DNA of 64,000 nucleotides from an uncultured Oscillospiraceae bacterium (GCA_904396495.1 CAJFOJ010000032.1:124001-188000), one strand, 5' to 3'. Positions 42,081 to 53,422 are shown, counted from the first letter of the stretch. Notes: a model not told the origin generated them from the sequence alone. A program made the numbers and translations.

Positions 42081-43379
42081 TTAATCCTGAGTAGGGTCGT
42101 TGACAACGCCCATAAACATCACAACACCGTTGCGGTCGGTGATGGTGAAGATAAAGGGGCGGTCTAAGATGATTTCCGCCTGATCTACCGGCAAGCTGGA
42201 ACCAGCCATGCCGATGTCGGTAAAGGCGGAGGCTTCGACGCCGTTTTCGTCAATGGCGACGTGGGTCTGCTGCTTGACTTCAGAAATAAAGAGGCCCTGG
42301 TCGGCAGAAATCCCGCTGAAATCGGCGGAGTCCTGGAAAGCCTTCTTGACGCCCAAATCCTTGAGGGTTTTACTCAGGTCGATATCGGTGTTGAAATTAA
42401 ACTTTGGAACTTTAAAGGTAACCATGCCGCTTTTCTGTTCGCCGCCGTTTAACAGTTCAGATACTTTGTCGGCAGAAAGTAGCAGGTCGTCGGTGTCGAC
42501 GCCTTCGTCCGGCAAAATAAAGGTCATGGCGCCGCCGTTTTTCAACCCCAAGGAGGTGGCGGTGTAATTTTTACCTTCCACAAAGCCCTGAGAGCTGAAA
42601 ACCTGGTTCATAAAATCGCACTGGACGGTAGAGCCATCGGCTTTATAGAAGGTGTCCTCTTGGGTATTGGCTTCGTCAAATTTATTCACCCACTGGTCTT
42701 TAAAGTAGACAGTGTTAATAATCGACATGCAGAGGTCTTTGTCCACTTCCATTTTTGGGGCCAGTGTGCCGTTTGTGTTTTCCGCAATCCACTCTCCCAT
42801 GAGCTCACCGGTTTTAGAGTCGGCAAAATCCACATTGAAGAGGGAGGCGTAAAATGAATCGGTAGCGGTATCCAGATAGTTCTGGTTAAAGGTCATATCG
42901 TCGCTGAGCCAAAGGGAGTTGGCGATCTTCAGCTTGCCCATATCGTTGTCCAGATACATCCGGCGGAACAAGTTGGCGTTTTGGGAAGTCAGATAGGAAA
43001 CGCCCTTTCTGTTTTCAATGCCCAGCACTTCTAAAAGTTCCCGCTGCGTGCTGCCGTTAGAGCCCGCTGTCGCCATGGATAGAGCCATATAGGCGCTGAT
43101 AGGGGAGTAGGTGTAGTTTTCGGTCTGCCGCCTCAGCACTTTGGAGGAGGAACTCGCGGCAAATTCGTTGATCGAGTCGATAAAGCTTTGATCCACCGGG
43201 TTGTTTTCCTGAACGTCGGCTTTTGCTTCATAGTCGTCATAGGCGATGGCAGCGGGATATTCCGGCGTCCCTACCTGTTCGGGGACAGGCACTTTATCTC
43301 CAGCGGAGAAAACCTGGCCAGCGGCTAGAGTAGCACATGCAAGGCACGCGATAATTGCAATCAATATTTTTTTTGTCAT
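42081..43379 (-). CDS. Secreted serpin (serine protease inhibitor)
   Basis: A 432-residue serpin with an N-terminal signal peptide (MTKKILIAIIACLACATLAA), so it is exported. The serpin core is complete: NSLWLSDD, YFKDQWVNKFDEANTQEDTF, PKFNFNTDIDLSKTLKDLGV and the closing RPFIFTITDRNGVVMFMGVV. The hinge is ENGVEASAFT, with small residues that allow insertion as in inhibitory members. Counting from the hinge Glu as P17 puts the scissile bond at Ser-Ser in GMAGSSLP, which would suit elastase-like proteases; this is an estimate. Gut Oscillospiraceae and bifidobacteria are known to secrete serpins against host or competitor proteases. The start follows AAAGGATCG. Confidence 0.93.
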   Translation of the reverse strand: MTKKILIAIIACLACATLAAGQVFSAGDKVPVPEQVGTPEYPAAIAYDDYEAKADVQENNPVDQSFIDSINEFAASSSSKVLRRQTENYTYSPISAYMALSMATAGSNGSTQRELLEVLGIENRKGVSYLTSQNANLFRRMYLDNDMGKLKIANSLWLSDDMTFNQNYLDTATDSFYASLFNVDFADSKTGELMGEWIAENTNGTLAPKMEVDKDLCMSIINTVYFKDQWVNKFDEANTQEDTFYKADGSTVQCDFMNQVFSSQGFVEGKNYTATSLGLKNGGAMTFILPDEGVDTDDLLLSADKVSELLNGGEQKSGMVTFKVPKFNFNTDIDLSKTLKDLGVKKAFQDSADFSGISADQGLFISEVKQQTHVAIDENGVEASAFTDIGMAGSSLPVDQAEIILDRPFIFTITDRNGVVMFMGVVNDPTQD

Positions 43380-43869
43380 GGCAGTCGATCCTTTCTGAAG
43401 TTGTTTTAATAAAATTCGCAATAGAAAGAGAAACTTTCTCACTACTAAAAACCCACAAGCCTTAAAAAAGTGACAAGGGTTTATAAAATTTTCCAATTTT
43501 TATCAATACTCAGATTTCATTTTACTATTTTTTCCTTTTCTTATTCATAAAGTGTAAAAAACATTGCCATATGTTTCATGTACTAAAACATTTTGATGGA
43601 TTTTAATTTTTTGACAAAAAATAGCGGCCGTTTTTAGCATTGGTACCTGAATCTGCCACAACGTAACAACTTTCACAAAAATAATCATCTTTAGGAGATA
43701 AAGTATTTTGCTTCTTTGGTATATTATTCGTAAAAGGGAAAGAGGAGAGTTTATCATGAAAAAGGATTGGTAATTTTTATTTTTTACGGTTTACCAAATT
43801 CTATGTCGAATATCGGCAATCGAGAAGGAAATAATATCAATGTAATCTTTTAGAAATGGAGGCGGTAAC
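43380..43869. other. AT-rich intergenic region between serpin and small peptide genes
   Basis: No gene is supported. A five-codon frame (MKKDW, 43756-43773) has a strong GAGGAGAG ahead of it and may be a leader peptide or the relic of a gene. The serpin promoter should be here; a weak TTGATA-N17-TAAACC on the minus strand near 43480 is the only candidate. Confidence 0.4.
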
Positions 43870-44028
43870 ATGAAAGACCATCAATTTTTCGCCCTGCTTT
43901 TAGCGGTCATCGGCCTGATGTCCGGGCTCTGCATCAAAGACGCCCAGACCACTGCCGTTGCCGCCGGAGCGGAATTAGGGGAATTTCAGACAGGATTTCT
44001 CTACCTCACCGATGTCCCGCTGAACTGA
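43870..44028 (+). CDS. 52-residue small protein with hydrophobic N-terminus
   Basis: An ATG with GGAGG seven bases upstream opens 52 codons ending in TGA. The peptide begins MKDHQFFALLLAVIGLMSGL, a likely membrane segment or uncleaved signal, then DAQTTAVAAGAELGEFQTGF and a short polar end. No family is recognised. The gene stops two bases before the -35 box of the thiT riboswitch promoter, so it is not part of the thiT transcript. GC-rich third positions match the genome, which argues for real coding. Confidence 0.55.
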   Translation: MKDHQFFALLLAVIGLMSGLCIKDAQTTAVAAGAELGEFQTGFLYLTDVPLN

Positions 44029-44030
44029 CC

Positions 44031-44059
44031 TTGACAATCTTCTTGCGATGGTGTACAAT
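44031..44059 (+). promoter_or_regulatory. Promoter of the TPP riboswitch-thiT unit
   Basis: TTGACA (44031-44036), 17-bp spacer, TACAAT (44054-44059), immediately before the riboswitch. Confidence 0.8.
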
Positions 44060-44066
44060 ATTTGTC

Positions 44067-44157
44067 GAATCAGGGGTGCTGGCAGAAAGCCGGCTGAGAG
44101 GAACAAGCGGTTCTAACCCTTTTAACCTGTTTGGGTAATACCAGCGTAGGAAGATTT
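44067..44157 (+). promoter_or_regulatory. TPP riboswitch (THI element)
   Basis: The conserved TPP aptamer blocks are present in order: GGGGTGC, GGCTGAGAGG, then ACCCTTTTAACCTGTTTGGG and TAATACCAGCGTAGGAAG. The aptamer binds thiamine pyrophosphate. With the terminator hairpin at 44199 it should switch off thiT when the vitamin is plentiful. Confidence 0.95.
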
Positions 44158-44198
44158 GTAAAAATGCCTGTATTACGGGCCATGTAATCAAATCTGCG

Positions 44199-44227
44199 GC
44201 CGCGAGGGAACCCCTTGCGGCTTTTTT
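44199..44227 (+). terminator. Riboswitch-controlled terminator before thiT
   Basis: GCCGCGAGGG pairs with CCCCTTGCGGC (one mismatch or wobble) followed by TTTTTT, between aptamer and thiT, as expected for transcriptional control. Confidence 0.85.
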
Positions 44228-44274
44228 GATGGTTAAAGGAAAACCCTGAAATCTATTTTGAAAGAGGTTTCATC

Positions 44275-44946
44275 ATGCAGAATCAAAATGTCAAGGTCAT
44301 TCGTCTCGTGGAGACGGGGTTGCTTCTGGCACTGGGAATCATCCTGGACACCTTCTTTAAGCTTGACGGCATCTGGGCATACGGCGGTTCCGTCACTTTG
44401 TTTGCTATGCTTCCCCTCGTCATTATCGCTTATAAATACGGCGTGCTTTGGGGATGCTTATCCGGTGTGGCCCACGGGCTTATCACCATGCTGATCTCCG
44501 GGTTCCGGGCTGGGGGCCTGTCTGTCATGGTGCAGGAAAACGAAGGCTGGAAAAAATTTATCTTCGTGGTGCTGTTAGACTACATATTGGCGTTTGCCGT
44601 CGTCGGAATCGCGGGGTTGGCTCCTAAATTTATGAAGAGCACAGCAGGGGCCTTGAGCGTTGGCGCGGTGATCGGGCTTGCGGCGCGGTACGTCGTCCAC
44701 ATTATTTCGGGGTACGTTCTCTTTGGCACCTACGCCGAGTGGTTTTTTGGCCAGAGCAGTTGGGGGCAGGCCATCCTCGAAAAACTACACGGTAACCTTT
44801 TGATGTTTGTTTACTCGGTGATCTATAACGGGCTATACATGGTTCCCGAGATTGTCATCACTGCTATTGGCGGCCTGATTGTCGGCAATTTCCTGAAACG
44901 CCAAATCAATCACAACGCCACAAACCCTGCCAGGGTAAAAGAATAA
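44275..44946 (+). CDS. thiT: ECF-type thiamine transporter, S component
   Basis: A 223-residue integral membrane protein with about six helices, the substrate-binding component of an energy-coupling factor importer. LVETGLLLALGIILDTFF is the N-terminal helix with the family's ALxLxLs-like contact for the T component, and AYGGSVTLFAMLPLVIIAYK and YGVLWGCLSGVAHGLI are typical of ThiT; the latter's Trp and the YVVHIISGYVLFG segment line the thiamine site. The ATP-binding and T subunits are elsewhere. TPP riboswitch control confirms the substrate. AAAGAGGT precedes the ATG. Confidence 0.95.
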   Translation: MQNQNVKVIRLVETGLLLALGIILDTFFKLDGIWAYGGSVTLFAMLPLVIIAYKYGVLWGCLSGVAHGLITMLISGFRAGGLSVMVQENEGWKKFIFVVLLDYILAFAVVGIAGLAPKFMKSTAGALSVGAVIGLAARYVVHIISGYVLFGTYAEWFFGQSSWGQAILEKLHGNLLMFVYSVIYNGLYMVPEIVITAIGGLIVGNFLKRQINHNATNPARVKE

Positions 44947-44977
44947 TTATATAATATATAATATATAATATGGAAGA

Positions 44978-45016
44978 AGGCCGCTGTCCTCATAACCTTT
45001 GAGGGACGGCGGCTTT
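44978..45016 (+). terminator. Terminator of thiT
   Basis: GCCGCTGTCCTC pairs with GAGGGACGGCGGC around a nine-base loop, followed by TTTA. Confidence 0.75.
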
Positions 45017-45117
45017 ACCCATTTTTGGACAGATTTTCCATCTACTGTATGAGCACAACTAATTTTGTCCAAAATATGGTTAAAAACTAAATTTTCCAAT
45101 GGATTCCCAAGATTTAG

Positions 45118-45146
45118 TTGACAAAAGGCCTTGACTGTACTATAAT
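45118..45146 (+). promoter_or_regulatory. Promoter of rpoBC
   Basis: TTGACA (45118-45123), 17-bp spacer, TATAAT (45141-45146), a consensus-strength pair. A second, weaker TTGACT at 45241 has TATTTA downstream and may be a further start. Confidence 0.75.
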
Positions 45147-45149
45147 GAT

Positions 45150-45212
45150 AAACTGTATCAAAATGGATATTTGCGCCTTTAAAAGGTCAAAAATGTTTAA
45201 ATGATACAGTTT
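45150..45212 (+). promoter_or_regulatory. 5' leader hairpin of the rpoBC transcript
   Basis: AAACTGTATCA (45150-45160) and TGATACAGTTT (45202-45212) are exact complements, with a small CCTTTTAAAAGG-like hairpin between. It would form at the very 5' end of the mRNA. No rplJ/rplL genes precede rpoB here, so the leader of about 230 bases is a distinct control region. Confidence 0.5.
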
Positions 45213-45381
45213 TACAGTGTTAATTTGTGCAAAAAATCAATTGACTTTGGCAGAAAAGTTGTATTTATTGCACAAAGGAATGGACGGGGCGTTTTTTAAA
45301 TTTGGAATTTTTATTTTTTATGCAAAAATGAAAATTCCTGATTTGGAACCGCCTAAATAGATGAATGGAGTGATTAAGCCT

Positions 45382-48300
45382 ATGGTGAATGTCAAGCCTG
45401 TGCAGCTCGGAAAAAACACCCGCATGAGTTTTGCCCGAATCAACGAAGTGCTCGAGATGCCGAACTTGATCGAGGTTCAGATCAATTCGTACAAGTGGTT
45501 CTTAGAACAGGGGCTCAAAGAGGTGTTTGCCGACATGTCGGCTATCACCGACTACACCGGTAACCTGGTGCTCGACTTTGTCGACTACCGCCTGGACAAG
45601 GAACCCAAGTATTCCGTCACCGAGTGCAAAGAACGGGACGTGACTTATGCAGCCCCGTTGCGGGTTCGGGTGCGTCTGCTCAACAAGGAGACCGGCGAGG
45701 TTAAAGAGCAGGAAATCTTTATGGGCGATTTCCCGCTGATGACCGAAAGCGGCACCTTTATCATCAATGGCGCCGAGCGTGTCATCGTTTCTCAGCTGGT
45801 TCGTTCCCCCGGCGTTTACTATTCCGATGCCTTTGATAAAACAGGTAAGAAACTGTTTAAGTCCACTGTCATTCCAAACCGTGGCGCATGGCTTGAATAC
45901 GAAACCGACTCCAGCGATATTTTTTATGTCCGCATCGATAAAAACCGCAAAATCCCAATCACCGTTTTTATCCGTGCGTTGCTGCGTATCCGCGACGATG
46001 TGACAATCGATCAGATTCAGGACGATTATAAAGTGGCCCTCACCGACAACGAGGGAACCGATGCCGACGTGTTGGAAATCTTCGGCGACCACGATACTAT
46101 TGTAACCACCTTGCAGGGGAAAGATACCACCAAAAACGGCGACGAGGCGCTGCTGGAAGTCTACCGGAAGCTCCGGCCCGGCGAGCCGCCCACCCAGGAA
46201 TCCGCCGTCAAACATCTGGTGCCCCTGCTCTTTGACGAGCACCGCTATGATCTTTCCAGGGTCGGACGCTATAAATACAACAAAAAGTTGGGGCTCGCTA
46301 CCCGCATTATGGGACATACGCTGGCTCAGCCGGTGGTTAACGAGCTCACCGGTGAGATCATCGCCGAGGAAAACGAGCTTTTGACCCGTGACAAGGCCTG
46401 GGAAATCGAAAAAGCCGGCGTCGACACCGTCTACATCCGCACCGAGGAGAAGGACATCAAGGTCATCTCCAACGGCATGGTGGAAATCACCGATTTCATC
46501 GACCTGGACAAGGAAGAAGTGGGTATCAATGAGAAGGTCCGCTTTAAAATCCTCAAGGAGATCTTGGAGGAGACCGAGGACCGGGATGAGCGGATTCAAT
46601 TGGTCAAGAAAAACGCGCACCGCTTGGTTCCCAAGCACATCATCAAGGACGACATCATTGCCACTATTAACTATATGAACTGCCTGGCCTACGGCTTGGG
46701 CACAGTGGACGACATCGACCATCTGGGCAACCGCCGCATCCGCCCGGTGGGCGAGCTGTTGCAGAACCAGTTCCGCATCGGCTTCTCCCGTATGGAGCGG
46801 GTCATCCGCGAGAGGATGACGTTACAGGCCCAGGACATGGAGGTTGTCACCCCTCAGGCCCTTATCAACATCCGTCCGGTTGTGGCGGCTATTAAAGAGT
46901 TTTTCGGGTCTTCGCCTTTGTCTCAATTCATGGATCAGAATAACCCCTTGGCAGAGCTGACACATAAACGTCGTCTGTCCGCATTGGGTCCCGGCGGTTT
47001 GTCCCGTGACCGGGCGAGCTTCGAGGTTCGTGACGTACACTATTCCCATTACGGCAGAATGTGCCCCATCGAGACTCCGGAAGGCCCCAACATTGGATTG
47101 ATTTCTTATCTTGCTACTTTTGCGCGAATCAACGAATACGGCTTTATCGAAGCGCCTTACCGCAAGGTGGACAAGGAGACCGGCATCGTCACCGACCAGG
47201 TGGAATATATGACTGCCGACGTGGAGGACGAGGTCATCGTGGTACAGGCCAACGAGCCTTTGACCGAAGACGGAAGACTCGCCCGTCAGCGGGTTAATGT
47301 CCGCTATCGGGACGAGATTTTGGAAGTGGACCGCAGCCGCGTCGACTATATGGACGTTTCGCCCAAAATGGTGGTTTCGGTCGCTACTGCGATGATTCCC
47401 TTCTTGGAAAACGACGACGCAAACCGCGCTTTGATGGGCGCCAACATGCAACGGCAAGCAGTTCCGCTCTTGAAAACGGAGGCTCCCATTGTGGGAACCG
47501 GCATGGAGTACAAAGCGGCTGTCGATTCCGGCGTCTGCGTATTAGCTAAGGAAGACGGCGTTGTGGAGAGAGTGTCCGCCGATGAGATCATTGTCAGGGA
47601 CGACGAAGGCGCGCTCCACAAGTACCCCATCATCAAGTTTATGCGCTCCAACCAAGGCACTTGTGTCAACCAGCGCCCCATCGTTGACAAGGGCGAGCGG
47701 GTTACAAAGGGCCAGGTCATCGCCGACGGCCCCGCCACCTGTGACGGCGAGATTTCTTTAGGGAAAAATGCCCTTATCGGCTTTATGACCTGGGAGGGCT
47801 ATAACTACGAGGACGCTGTCCTTATCAACGAAAAGATCGTCCGGGATGATGTATACACTTCCATTCACATCGAGGAATACGAGACTGAGGCTCGCGACAC
47901 CAAATTGGGACCGGAGGAGATCACCCGGGATATTCCCAACGTGGGCGAGGACGCTCTCAAGGATTTGGACGAGCGGGGTATCATCCGTATCGGCGCGGAA
48001 GTCCGCTCCGGCGACATCTTGGTGGGTAAGGTCACACCCAAAGGAGAAACCGAGCTCACTGCGGAAGAGCGTCTGCTGCGCGCCATCTTTGGCGAAAAGG
48101 CCAGGGAGGTTCGCGACACATCCCTGCGGGTTCCCCACGGCGAATATGGCATCATTGTTGACGTGAAGGTGTTTACCCGCGAAAACTGCGACGAATTAAA
48201 CGCCGGTGTCAACATGGTCGTCCGCTGCTACGTGGCGCAGAAGCGCAAAATCAGCGTCGGCGACAAGATGGCGGGCCGCCACGGAAATAAGGGTGTTGTA

Positions 48301-49176
48301 TCGAGAATTTTGCCCCAGGAAGACATGCCCTTCCTCCCCGATGGAACGCCTTTGGACATCGTGTTAAACCCCTTGGGCGTACCTTCCCGTATGAACATCG
48401 GGCAGGTGTTGGAAGTCCATTTGGGTTACGCTGCCAAAGCCTTGGGATGGAAAATTATGACACCCGTTTTCGATGGCGCACACGAGGAAGATATTCGCGC
48501 CTGCTTTAGAGAGGCAGGACTTCCCGAGGACGGCAAGACCATCCTCTACGACGGACGCACCGGAGAGCAATTTGACAACCGGGTCACCGTCGGCATCATG
48601 TATTATCTGAAGCTTCACCACTTGGTTGACGATAAAATTCACGCTCGCTCCACCGGCCCGTACTCTCTCGTCACTCAACAGCCTCTGGGCGGTAAAGCCC
48701 AGTTCGGCGGCCAGAGATTCGGTGAGATGGAAGTCTGGGCCTTGGAGGCGTACGGCGCTGCTTACACCCTTCAGGAAATCCTTACCGTCAAGTCCGACGA
48801 CGTGGTGGGCCGTGTCAAGACTTATGAAGCCATCGTCAAGGGACACAACGTGCCCCAGTCCGGAATCCCTGAATCCTTCAAGGTCCTTATCAAGGAACTC
48901 CAGTCTTTGGGGCTCGACGTCAAGGTACTCGACAAGGATCAGAACGAAATCGACCTCAAGCAGACCTTTGAAGACGACGAAGACATTACCTTCCACAGCG
49001 CTGAAGTGGATGACCGCCATTTTGACGACGAGTTTAACTATGTGGAAGACGGTGACATGGAAGGCTATACCACCGCTGATGCAGAGGACGTGTTAAGCGA
49101 CTCTGACGACGAGGATGAAGTAGAGGAAGAGGAGTATGTCTTCGATTTAGACGATGACATGGACGAAGATTTTTAA
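45382..49176 (+). CDS. rpoB: DNA-directed RNA polymerase beta subunit
   Basis: A 1264-residue polymerase subunit. The start [20 protein letters not shown] matches the clostridial N-terminus; an ATG seven codons earlier (45361) has no ribosome binding site, while TGGAGTG stands 12 bases before 45382. The rifampicin region [20 protein letters not shown] keeps the residues of sensitive enzymes (Ser, Asp, His, Arg). The C-terminus has a long acidic tail ([20 protein letters not shown]), typical of the group. The rpoC gene follows 18 bp later. No rplJL is adjacent, so the ribosomal and polymerase operons are separate. Confidence 0.97.
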   Translation: MVNVKPVQLGKNTRMSFARINEVLEMPNLIEVQINSYKWFLEQGLKEVFADMSAITDYTGNLVLDFVDYRLDKEPKYSVTECKERDVTYAAPLRVRVRLLNKETGEVKEQEIFMGDFPLMTESGTFIINGAERVIVSQLVRSPGVYYSDAFDKTGKKLFKSTVIPNRGAWLEYETDSSDIFYVRIDKNRKIPITVFIRALLRIRDDVTIDQIQDDYKVALTDNEGTDADVLEIFGDHDTIVTTLQGKDTTKNGDEALLEVYRKLRPGEPPTQESAVKHLVPLLFDEHRYDLSRVGRYKYNKKLGLATRIMGHTLAQPVVNELTGEIIAEENELLTRDKAWEIEKAGVDTVYIRTEEKDIKVISNGMVEITDFIDLDKEEVGINEKVRFKILKEILEETEDRDERIQLVKKNAHRLVPKHIIKDDIIATINYMNCLAYGLGTVDDIDHLGNRRIRPVGELLQNQFRIGFSRMERVIRERMTLQAQDMEVVTPQALINIRPVVAAIKEFFGSSPLSQFMDQNNPLAELTHKRRLSALGPGGLSRDRASFEVRDVHYSHYGRMCPIETPEGPNIGLISYLATFARINEYGFIEAPYRKVDKETGIVTDQVEYMTADVEDEVIVVQANEPLTEDGRLARQRVNVRYRDEILEVDRSRVDYMDVSPKMVVSVATAMIPFLENDDANRALMGANMQRQAVPLLKTEAPIVGTGMEYKAAVDSGVCVLAKEDGVVERVSADEIIVRDDEGALHKYPIIKFMRSNQGTCVNQRPIVDKGERVTKGQVIADGPATCDGEISLGKNALIGFMTWEGYNYEDAVLINEKIVRDDVYTSIHIEEYETEARDTKLGPEEITRDIPNVGEDALKDLDERGIIRIGAEVRSGDILVGKVTPKGETELTAEERLLRAIFGEKAREVRDTSLRVPHGEYGIIVDVKVFTRENCDELNAGVNMVVRCYVAQKRKISVGDKMAGRHGNKGVVSRILPQEDMPFLPDGTPLDIVLNPLGVPSRMNIGQVLEVHLGYAAKALGWKIMTPVFDGAHEEDIRACFREAGLPEDGKTILYDGRTGEQFDNRVTVGIMYYLKLHHLVDDKIHARSTGPYSLVTQQPLGGKAQFGGQRFGEMEVWALEAYGAAYTLQEILTVKSDDVVGRVKTYEAIVKGHNVPQSGIPESFKVLIKELQSLGLDVKVLDKDQNEIDLKQTFEDDEDITFHSAEVDDRHFDDEFNYVEDGDMEGYTTADAEDVLSDSDDEDEVEEEEYVFDLDDDMDEDF

Positions 49177-49194
49177 TGGAAGAAGGGGTCGTAA

Positions 49195-52100
49195 TTGGAA
49201 TTTAACGTTTTTGAGTCGATAAAAATTGGTTTGGCTTCTCCCGAACAGATCCTCGAGTGGTCCCACGGCGAAGTCAAAAAACCGGAAACCATCAACTACC
49301 GCACCCTTAAACCGGAACGCGACGGCCTTTTCTGTGAGCGCATTTTCGGGCCGACTAAGGACTGGGAATGCCATTGTGGAAAATACAAGCGTCTGCGCTA
49401 CAAAGGCAAAATCTGTGACAAGTGCGGCGTTGAAGTCACCCGTTCCAAAGTCAGAAGGGAGCGGATGGGCCATATCCAGCTGGCGGCGCCTGTGTCTCAC
49501 ATTTGGTACTTTAAGGGAATCCCCTCCCGGATGGGGCTCATTTTGGACATCTCCCCCAGAAGATTGGAAGAGGTCCTCTATTTTGCCAAATACATCGTCA
49601 TCGATCCCGGCAGCACCATTCTCGAAAAGGGCCAACTCCTTTCCGAAAAGGAATACTCTGACATGCGGGAGAAATACGAGGACGACTTTAGAGCCGGAAT
49701 GGGAGCAGAAGCGGTCAAAGAGCTTTTGCAGGATTTGGATTTGGAAGAGTTGTCTGCCGATCTCAAACAGCAACTCAACGACGCCACTGGCCAGAAGAAA
49801 ATCAGAATCTTGAAACGGCTGGAATGTGTGGAAGCGTTCCGCCTTTCCGGCAACAAACCCGAGTGGATGATCCTGGACGTCATCCCGGTGATTCCGCCGG
49901 ATATCCGCCCTATGGTGCAGCTCGACGGCGGGCGCTTTGCCTCCTCTGACCTAAACGATCTATACCGCCGGGTCATCAACCGCAACAACCGCCTCCAGCG
50001 TCTGTTGGAGCTGAAGGCGCCCGACATCATTGTCCGCAATGAGAAGCGGATGCTTCAGGAAGCAGTTGACGCGTTGATCGACAACGGCCGCCGCGGCCGC
50101 CCTGTCACCGGGCCCAACAACCGTCCTCTCAAATCCCTTTCCGACATGCTCAAGGGTAAGCAGGGCCGGTTTAGGCAGAACCTTCTGGGAAAACGCGTCG
50201 ATTACTCCGGACGTTCGGTTATCGTCGTCGGCCCAGAGCTGAAGATGTATCAGTGTGGCCTGCCCAAAGAAATGGCCTTGGAGCTGTTTAAGCCCTTTGT
50301 CATGAAGCGTCTGGTGGAAACCGGCGCTGCCAACAACATCAAAAGCGCCAGAAAAATGGTGGATAGAGCTCGCCCAGAGGTCTGGGATGCTTTGGAAATC
50401 GTCATCAAGGATCATCCGGTGCTCTTAAACCGCGCACCTACCCTTCACAGGCTGGGCATCCAGGCATTTGAGCCAGTGCTGGTCGAGGGCCGTGCCTTGA
50501 AACTCCATCCGCTGGTTTGTACCGCCTATAACGCTGACTTCGACGGCGACCAGATGGCGGTCCATGTACCTCTGTCGGCGGAGGCCCAGGCAGAAGCACG
50601 GTTTTTGATGCTGGCGGCCAATAACCTGTTAAAACCTTCCGATGGGCGGCCTGTGACGGTTCCCACCCAGGATATGGTCCTTGGCTCTTACTACCTCACC
50701 TTGGTCAAGGATGGCGATATGGGCGAGGGTAAGGTGTTCCGCGATGTGAATGAGGCACTGATGGCCTATCAGGATGGCGTTGTCACCCTTCATGCGAAAA
50801 TCAAGGTCCGCATGACCAAGGGCAGCATCACTGGGCTCATCGATACCACAGTCGGACGGCTGATTTTTAACGATCCCATCCCGCAGAATTTGGGCTTTGT
50901 GGATAGAAGCAAGCCGGAAAACCAGCTGAAATTGGAGATCGATTTCCTAGTGGGCAAAAAGCAGCTGGGTAAGATTATCGACCGCTGCATCCGCATCCAC
51001 GGAACCGCCAAAACTTCTGAGGTGCTGGACCGCATCAAAGCCCAAGGATTTAAATATTCCACCAAGGGTGCTATCACCGTAGCGGTTTGCGACGCGGTGA
51101 TTCCTCCGCAGAAGAAGGAACTGCTGGAACAGGCGGATGAAGCTGTCCTCAAGATCACCCGCCAGTATGAGCGCGGTCTGATCACCGAAGAGGAAAAGAA
51201 AAACCATGTCATTAAGATCTGGAACGAAACCACCAACAAGGTTTCCGACGCGTTGACTGAAAACCTGGACGAATTCAACCCCATCTACATGATGGCTGAC
51301 TCCGGCGCCCGCGGTAGTATCAACCAGATCAGACAGCTGGCCGGTATGCGCGGATTGATTGCAAATACCGCCGGTACTACCATTGAAATTCCCATTAAGT
51401 CCAACTACCGTGAAGGACTGAATATTCTGGAATACTTTATCTCGTCCCGCGGCGCCCGTAAAGGCTTGGCTGACACCGCACTCCGGACGGCAGACTCCGG
51501 TTACCTGACTAGGCGTCTGGTTGACGTTTCTCAGGACGTCATCATCCGGCAGCAGGACTGCGGCTGCCACGAGGGTATCTGGGTTCACGATATCCGAGAG
51601 GGTAACGAGATGATCGAGCCGTTGACCGAGCGCCTCCAGGGCCGTTATCTGGTTCACGATTTCGTCGATCCCAACACTGGGGAAGTCTTAGTCTCCAAAG
51701 ACAAGATCATGGATGAACACGATGCTCAGAAGATCGTCGACACTGGTGTTACCAGCGTGGAAATCCGTTCCATCCTGTCCTGCCGTTCGCCCCAGGGAAT
51801 CTGTGCGAAATGCTATGGCTCCAACCTTGCCAACGGTAAGCCTATTGCGGTCGGTGAGGCAGTGGGCGTCATCGCAGCCCAGTCCATCGGCGAGCCTGGT
51901 ACTCAGCTCACCATGCGTACCTTCCACACCGGCGGTATCGCAAATGCCGAGGATATTACGCAGGGTCTTCCCAGAATTGTTGAACTGTTTGAAGGAAGAA
52001 AACCCAAAAACAGCGCCATCATCACTGAAATTGGCGGCACCGTCCGCTTTGACGAGGAAAAACGCCAGAGGGTTATTGAAATCACAAACACTGAGGAATC

Positions 52101-52740
52101 CAAACGGTATACTATCCCTTATGGATTTAAGATCAAGGTGCAGGAAGGGCAGGAAGTCCAATCCGGTGATTCTCTGACCGAGGGAAGCATCAACCCACAC
52201 GACATCTTGGCTGTCAAAGGCGAGCAGGAGGTGCAGAATTACCTGATCGCGGAAGTACAGAAGACCTACCGCCTCCAGGGCGTTGACATCAATGACAAGC
52301 ACATCGAAGTCATCGTTCGCCAGATGATGAAAAAGGTCCGGATTATCAGTCCCGGCAGTACTGAGTTGCTCTCCGGTTCCGTTATGGAGCGGGGTGACGT
52401 TTACCGGGAAAACCGCCGGATTCAGGAGAGACTGGATGCTGGAGAAGCGGGGTTGTCCCTCATCACCTTCGAGCCGGTTCTTCTGGGTATTACCAAGGCA
52501 TCTCTGGCCACCGAGAGCTTTTTGTCAGCTGCTTCCTTCCAGGAGACCACCAAGGTTCTCACCGAAGCCGCCATTAAGGGTAAGGTAGACCATCTGATGG
52601 GACTGAAAGAAAACGTCATCATCGGAAAGCTGGTGCCGGCTGGAACCGGTATGCCATGCTATAACGACGTACAGGTAGTCCCCACAAAGCCCGAGGTTTC
52701 CGAAACCGTGGAAGTGGTGGAAACGATTCCCGCCGTTTAG
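49195..52740 (+). CDS. rpoC: DNA-directed RNA polymerase beta' subunit
   Basis: An 1181-residue catalytic subunit. The zinc ribbon has Cys59, Cys61, Cys74 and Cys77, and the active centre NADFDGDQ (446-453) carries the three Mg-binding Asp residues 448, 450 and 452. The second zinc site is visible as CGC...[11 protein letters not shown]. The TTG start at 49195 lies seven bases after AAGGGG. Length is slightly shorter than the Bacillus type. A terminator follows directly, so rpoBC is a two-gene operon. Confidence 0.97.
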   Translation: MEFNVFESIKIGLASPEQILEWSHGEVKKPETINYRTLKPERDGLFCERIFGPTKDWECHCGKYKRLRYKGKICDKCGVEVTRSKVRRERMGHIQLAAPVSHIWYFKGIPSRMGLILDISPRRLEEVLYFAKYIVIDPGSTILEKGQLLSEKEYSDMREKYEDDFRAGMGAEAVKELLQDLDLEELSADLKQQLNDATGQKKIRILKRLECVEAFRLSGNKPEWMILDVIPVIPPDIRPMVQLDGGRFASSDLNDLYRRVINRNNRLQRLLELKAPDIIVRNEKRMLQEAVDALIDNGRRGRPVTGPNNRPLKSLSDMLKGKQGRFRQNLLGKRVDYSGRSVIVVGPELKMYQCGLPKEMALELFKPFVMKRLVETGAANNIKSARKMVDRARPEVWDALEIVIKDHPVLLNRAPTLHRLGIQAFEPVLVEGRALKLHPLVCTAYNADFDGDQMAVHVPLSAEAQAEARFLMLAANNLLKPSDGRPVTVPTQDMVLGSYYLTLVKDGDMGEGKVFRDVNEALMAYQDGVVTLHAKIKVRMTKGSITGLIDTTVGRLIFNDPIPQNLGFVDRSKPENQLKLEIDFLVGKKQLGKIIDRCIRIHGTAKTSEVLDRIKAQGFKYSTKGAITVAVCDAVIPPQKKELLEQADEAVLKITRQYERGLITEEEKKNHVIKIWNETTNKVSDALTENLDEFNPIYMMADSGARGSINQIRQLAGMRGLIANTAGTTIEIPIKSNYREGLNILEYFISSRGARKGLADTALRTADSGYLTRRLVDVSQDVIIRQQDCGCHEGIWVHDIREGNEMIEPLTERLQGRYLVHDFVDPNTGEVLVSKDKIMDEHDAQKIVDTGVTSVEIRSILSCRSPQGICAKCYGSNLANGKPIAVGEAVGVIAAQSIGEPGTQLTMRTFHTGGIANAEDITQGLPRIVELFEGRKPKNSAIITEIGGTVRFDEEKRQRVIEITNTEESKRYTIPYGFKIKVQEGQEVQSGDSLTEGSINPHDILAVKGEQEVQNYLIAEVQKTYRLQGVDINDKHIEVIVRQMMKKVRIISPGSTELLSGSVMERGDVYRENRRIQERLDAGEAGLSLITFEPVLLGITKASLATESFLSAASFQETTKVLTEAAIKGKVDHLMGLKENVIIGKLVPAGTGMPCYNDVQVVPTKPEVSETVEVVETIPAV

Positions 52741-52752
52741 CGAGAAGCGATA

Positions 52753-52788
52753 GAAAATCGAAAGCCTTTTGGGCTTTCGATTTTCTTG
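52753..52788 (+). terminator. Terminator of rpoBC
   Basis: GAAAATCGAAAGCC pairs with GGCTTTCGATTTTC around four to five bases, ending in a T-containing tail. Confidence 0.85.
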
Positions 52789-52900
52789 GAATTTACGGGA
52801 ATTTTTGAAGGATTATTTGAAAAAATAACCATGTTGTATTTCTTTTTAATTGAGTATTGTGAGCGCTTTTCACAAGAAAAACCTGTTTTGGAAAAAGTTG

Positions 52901-52929
52901 TTGACAATAAAATTTCTTAATGGTAAAAT
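52901..52929 (+). promoter_or_regulatory. Promoter of the rpsL-rpsG-fusA unit
   Basis: TTGACA (52901-52906), 17-bp spacer, TAAAAT (52924-52929). Confidence 0.7.
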
Positions 52930-52996
52930 AAACAAGTATGCTGATAATAGGGCCAGGCTCTGTTAGTGCATAGATATTGAAGTAAGGAGGTGCCAT

Positions 52997-53422
52997 ATGC
53001 CAACCTTTAACCAGCTTGTCAGAAAAGGAAGAGAGACGCAGGTCAACAAGTCTACCGCTCCTGCTTTGAATCGCGGTTTCAACTCGATGAAAAAGCAGGC
53101 CACGGATCAAAGTTCCCCTCAGAAGAGAGGCGTTTGTACTGCGGTTAGAACTATGACCCCGAAGAAGCCTAACTCCGCTCTGCGTAAAGTCGCTAGGGTC
53201 AAACTCACAAACGGAATGGAAGTATCAGCTTATATTCCCGGAGAAGGACACAACTTACAGGAACACTCTGTTGTTCTGATTCGCGGCGGACGTGTTAAAG
53301 ACCTCCCCGGTGTTCGTTACCACATTATTCGCGGTACTTTGGATACCCAGGGCGTCAACAACAGAATGCAAGCCCGTTCTAAATACGGTGCGAAGCGTCC
53401 GAAAGCTGGTGCGAAAAAGTAA
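52997..53422 (+). CDS. rpsL: 30S ribosomal protein S12
   Basis: A 141-residue S12 at the decoding centre. [19 protein letters not shown] holds the lysine whose change gives streptomycin resistance in other bacteria (wild type Lys here), and the [20 protein letters not shown] and [18 protein letters not shown] blocks are complete. AAGGAGGTG precedes the ATG. It is the first gene of the str operon. Confidence 0.98.
   Translation: MPTFNQLVRKGRETQVNKSTAPALNRGFNSMKKQATDQSSPQKRGVCTAVRTMTPKKPNSALRKVARVKLTNGMEVSAYIPGEGHNLQEHSVVLIRGGRVKDLPGVRYHIIRGTLDTQGVNNRMQARSKYGAKRPKAGAKK

Noticed and set aside
44947..44970. Short ATAT-rich tandem stretch after thiT
   Set aside because: It is a simple low-complexity run, not a CRISPR or structured repeat.
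45502..46722. Long minus-strand open frame (406 codons) inside rpoB
   Set aside because: It lies antisense to a certain rpoB with normal codon bias, has no ribosome binding site and shows no family pattern. Long antisense frames are common opposite GC-biased coding sequence.
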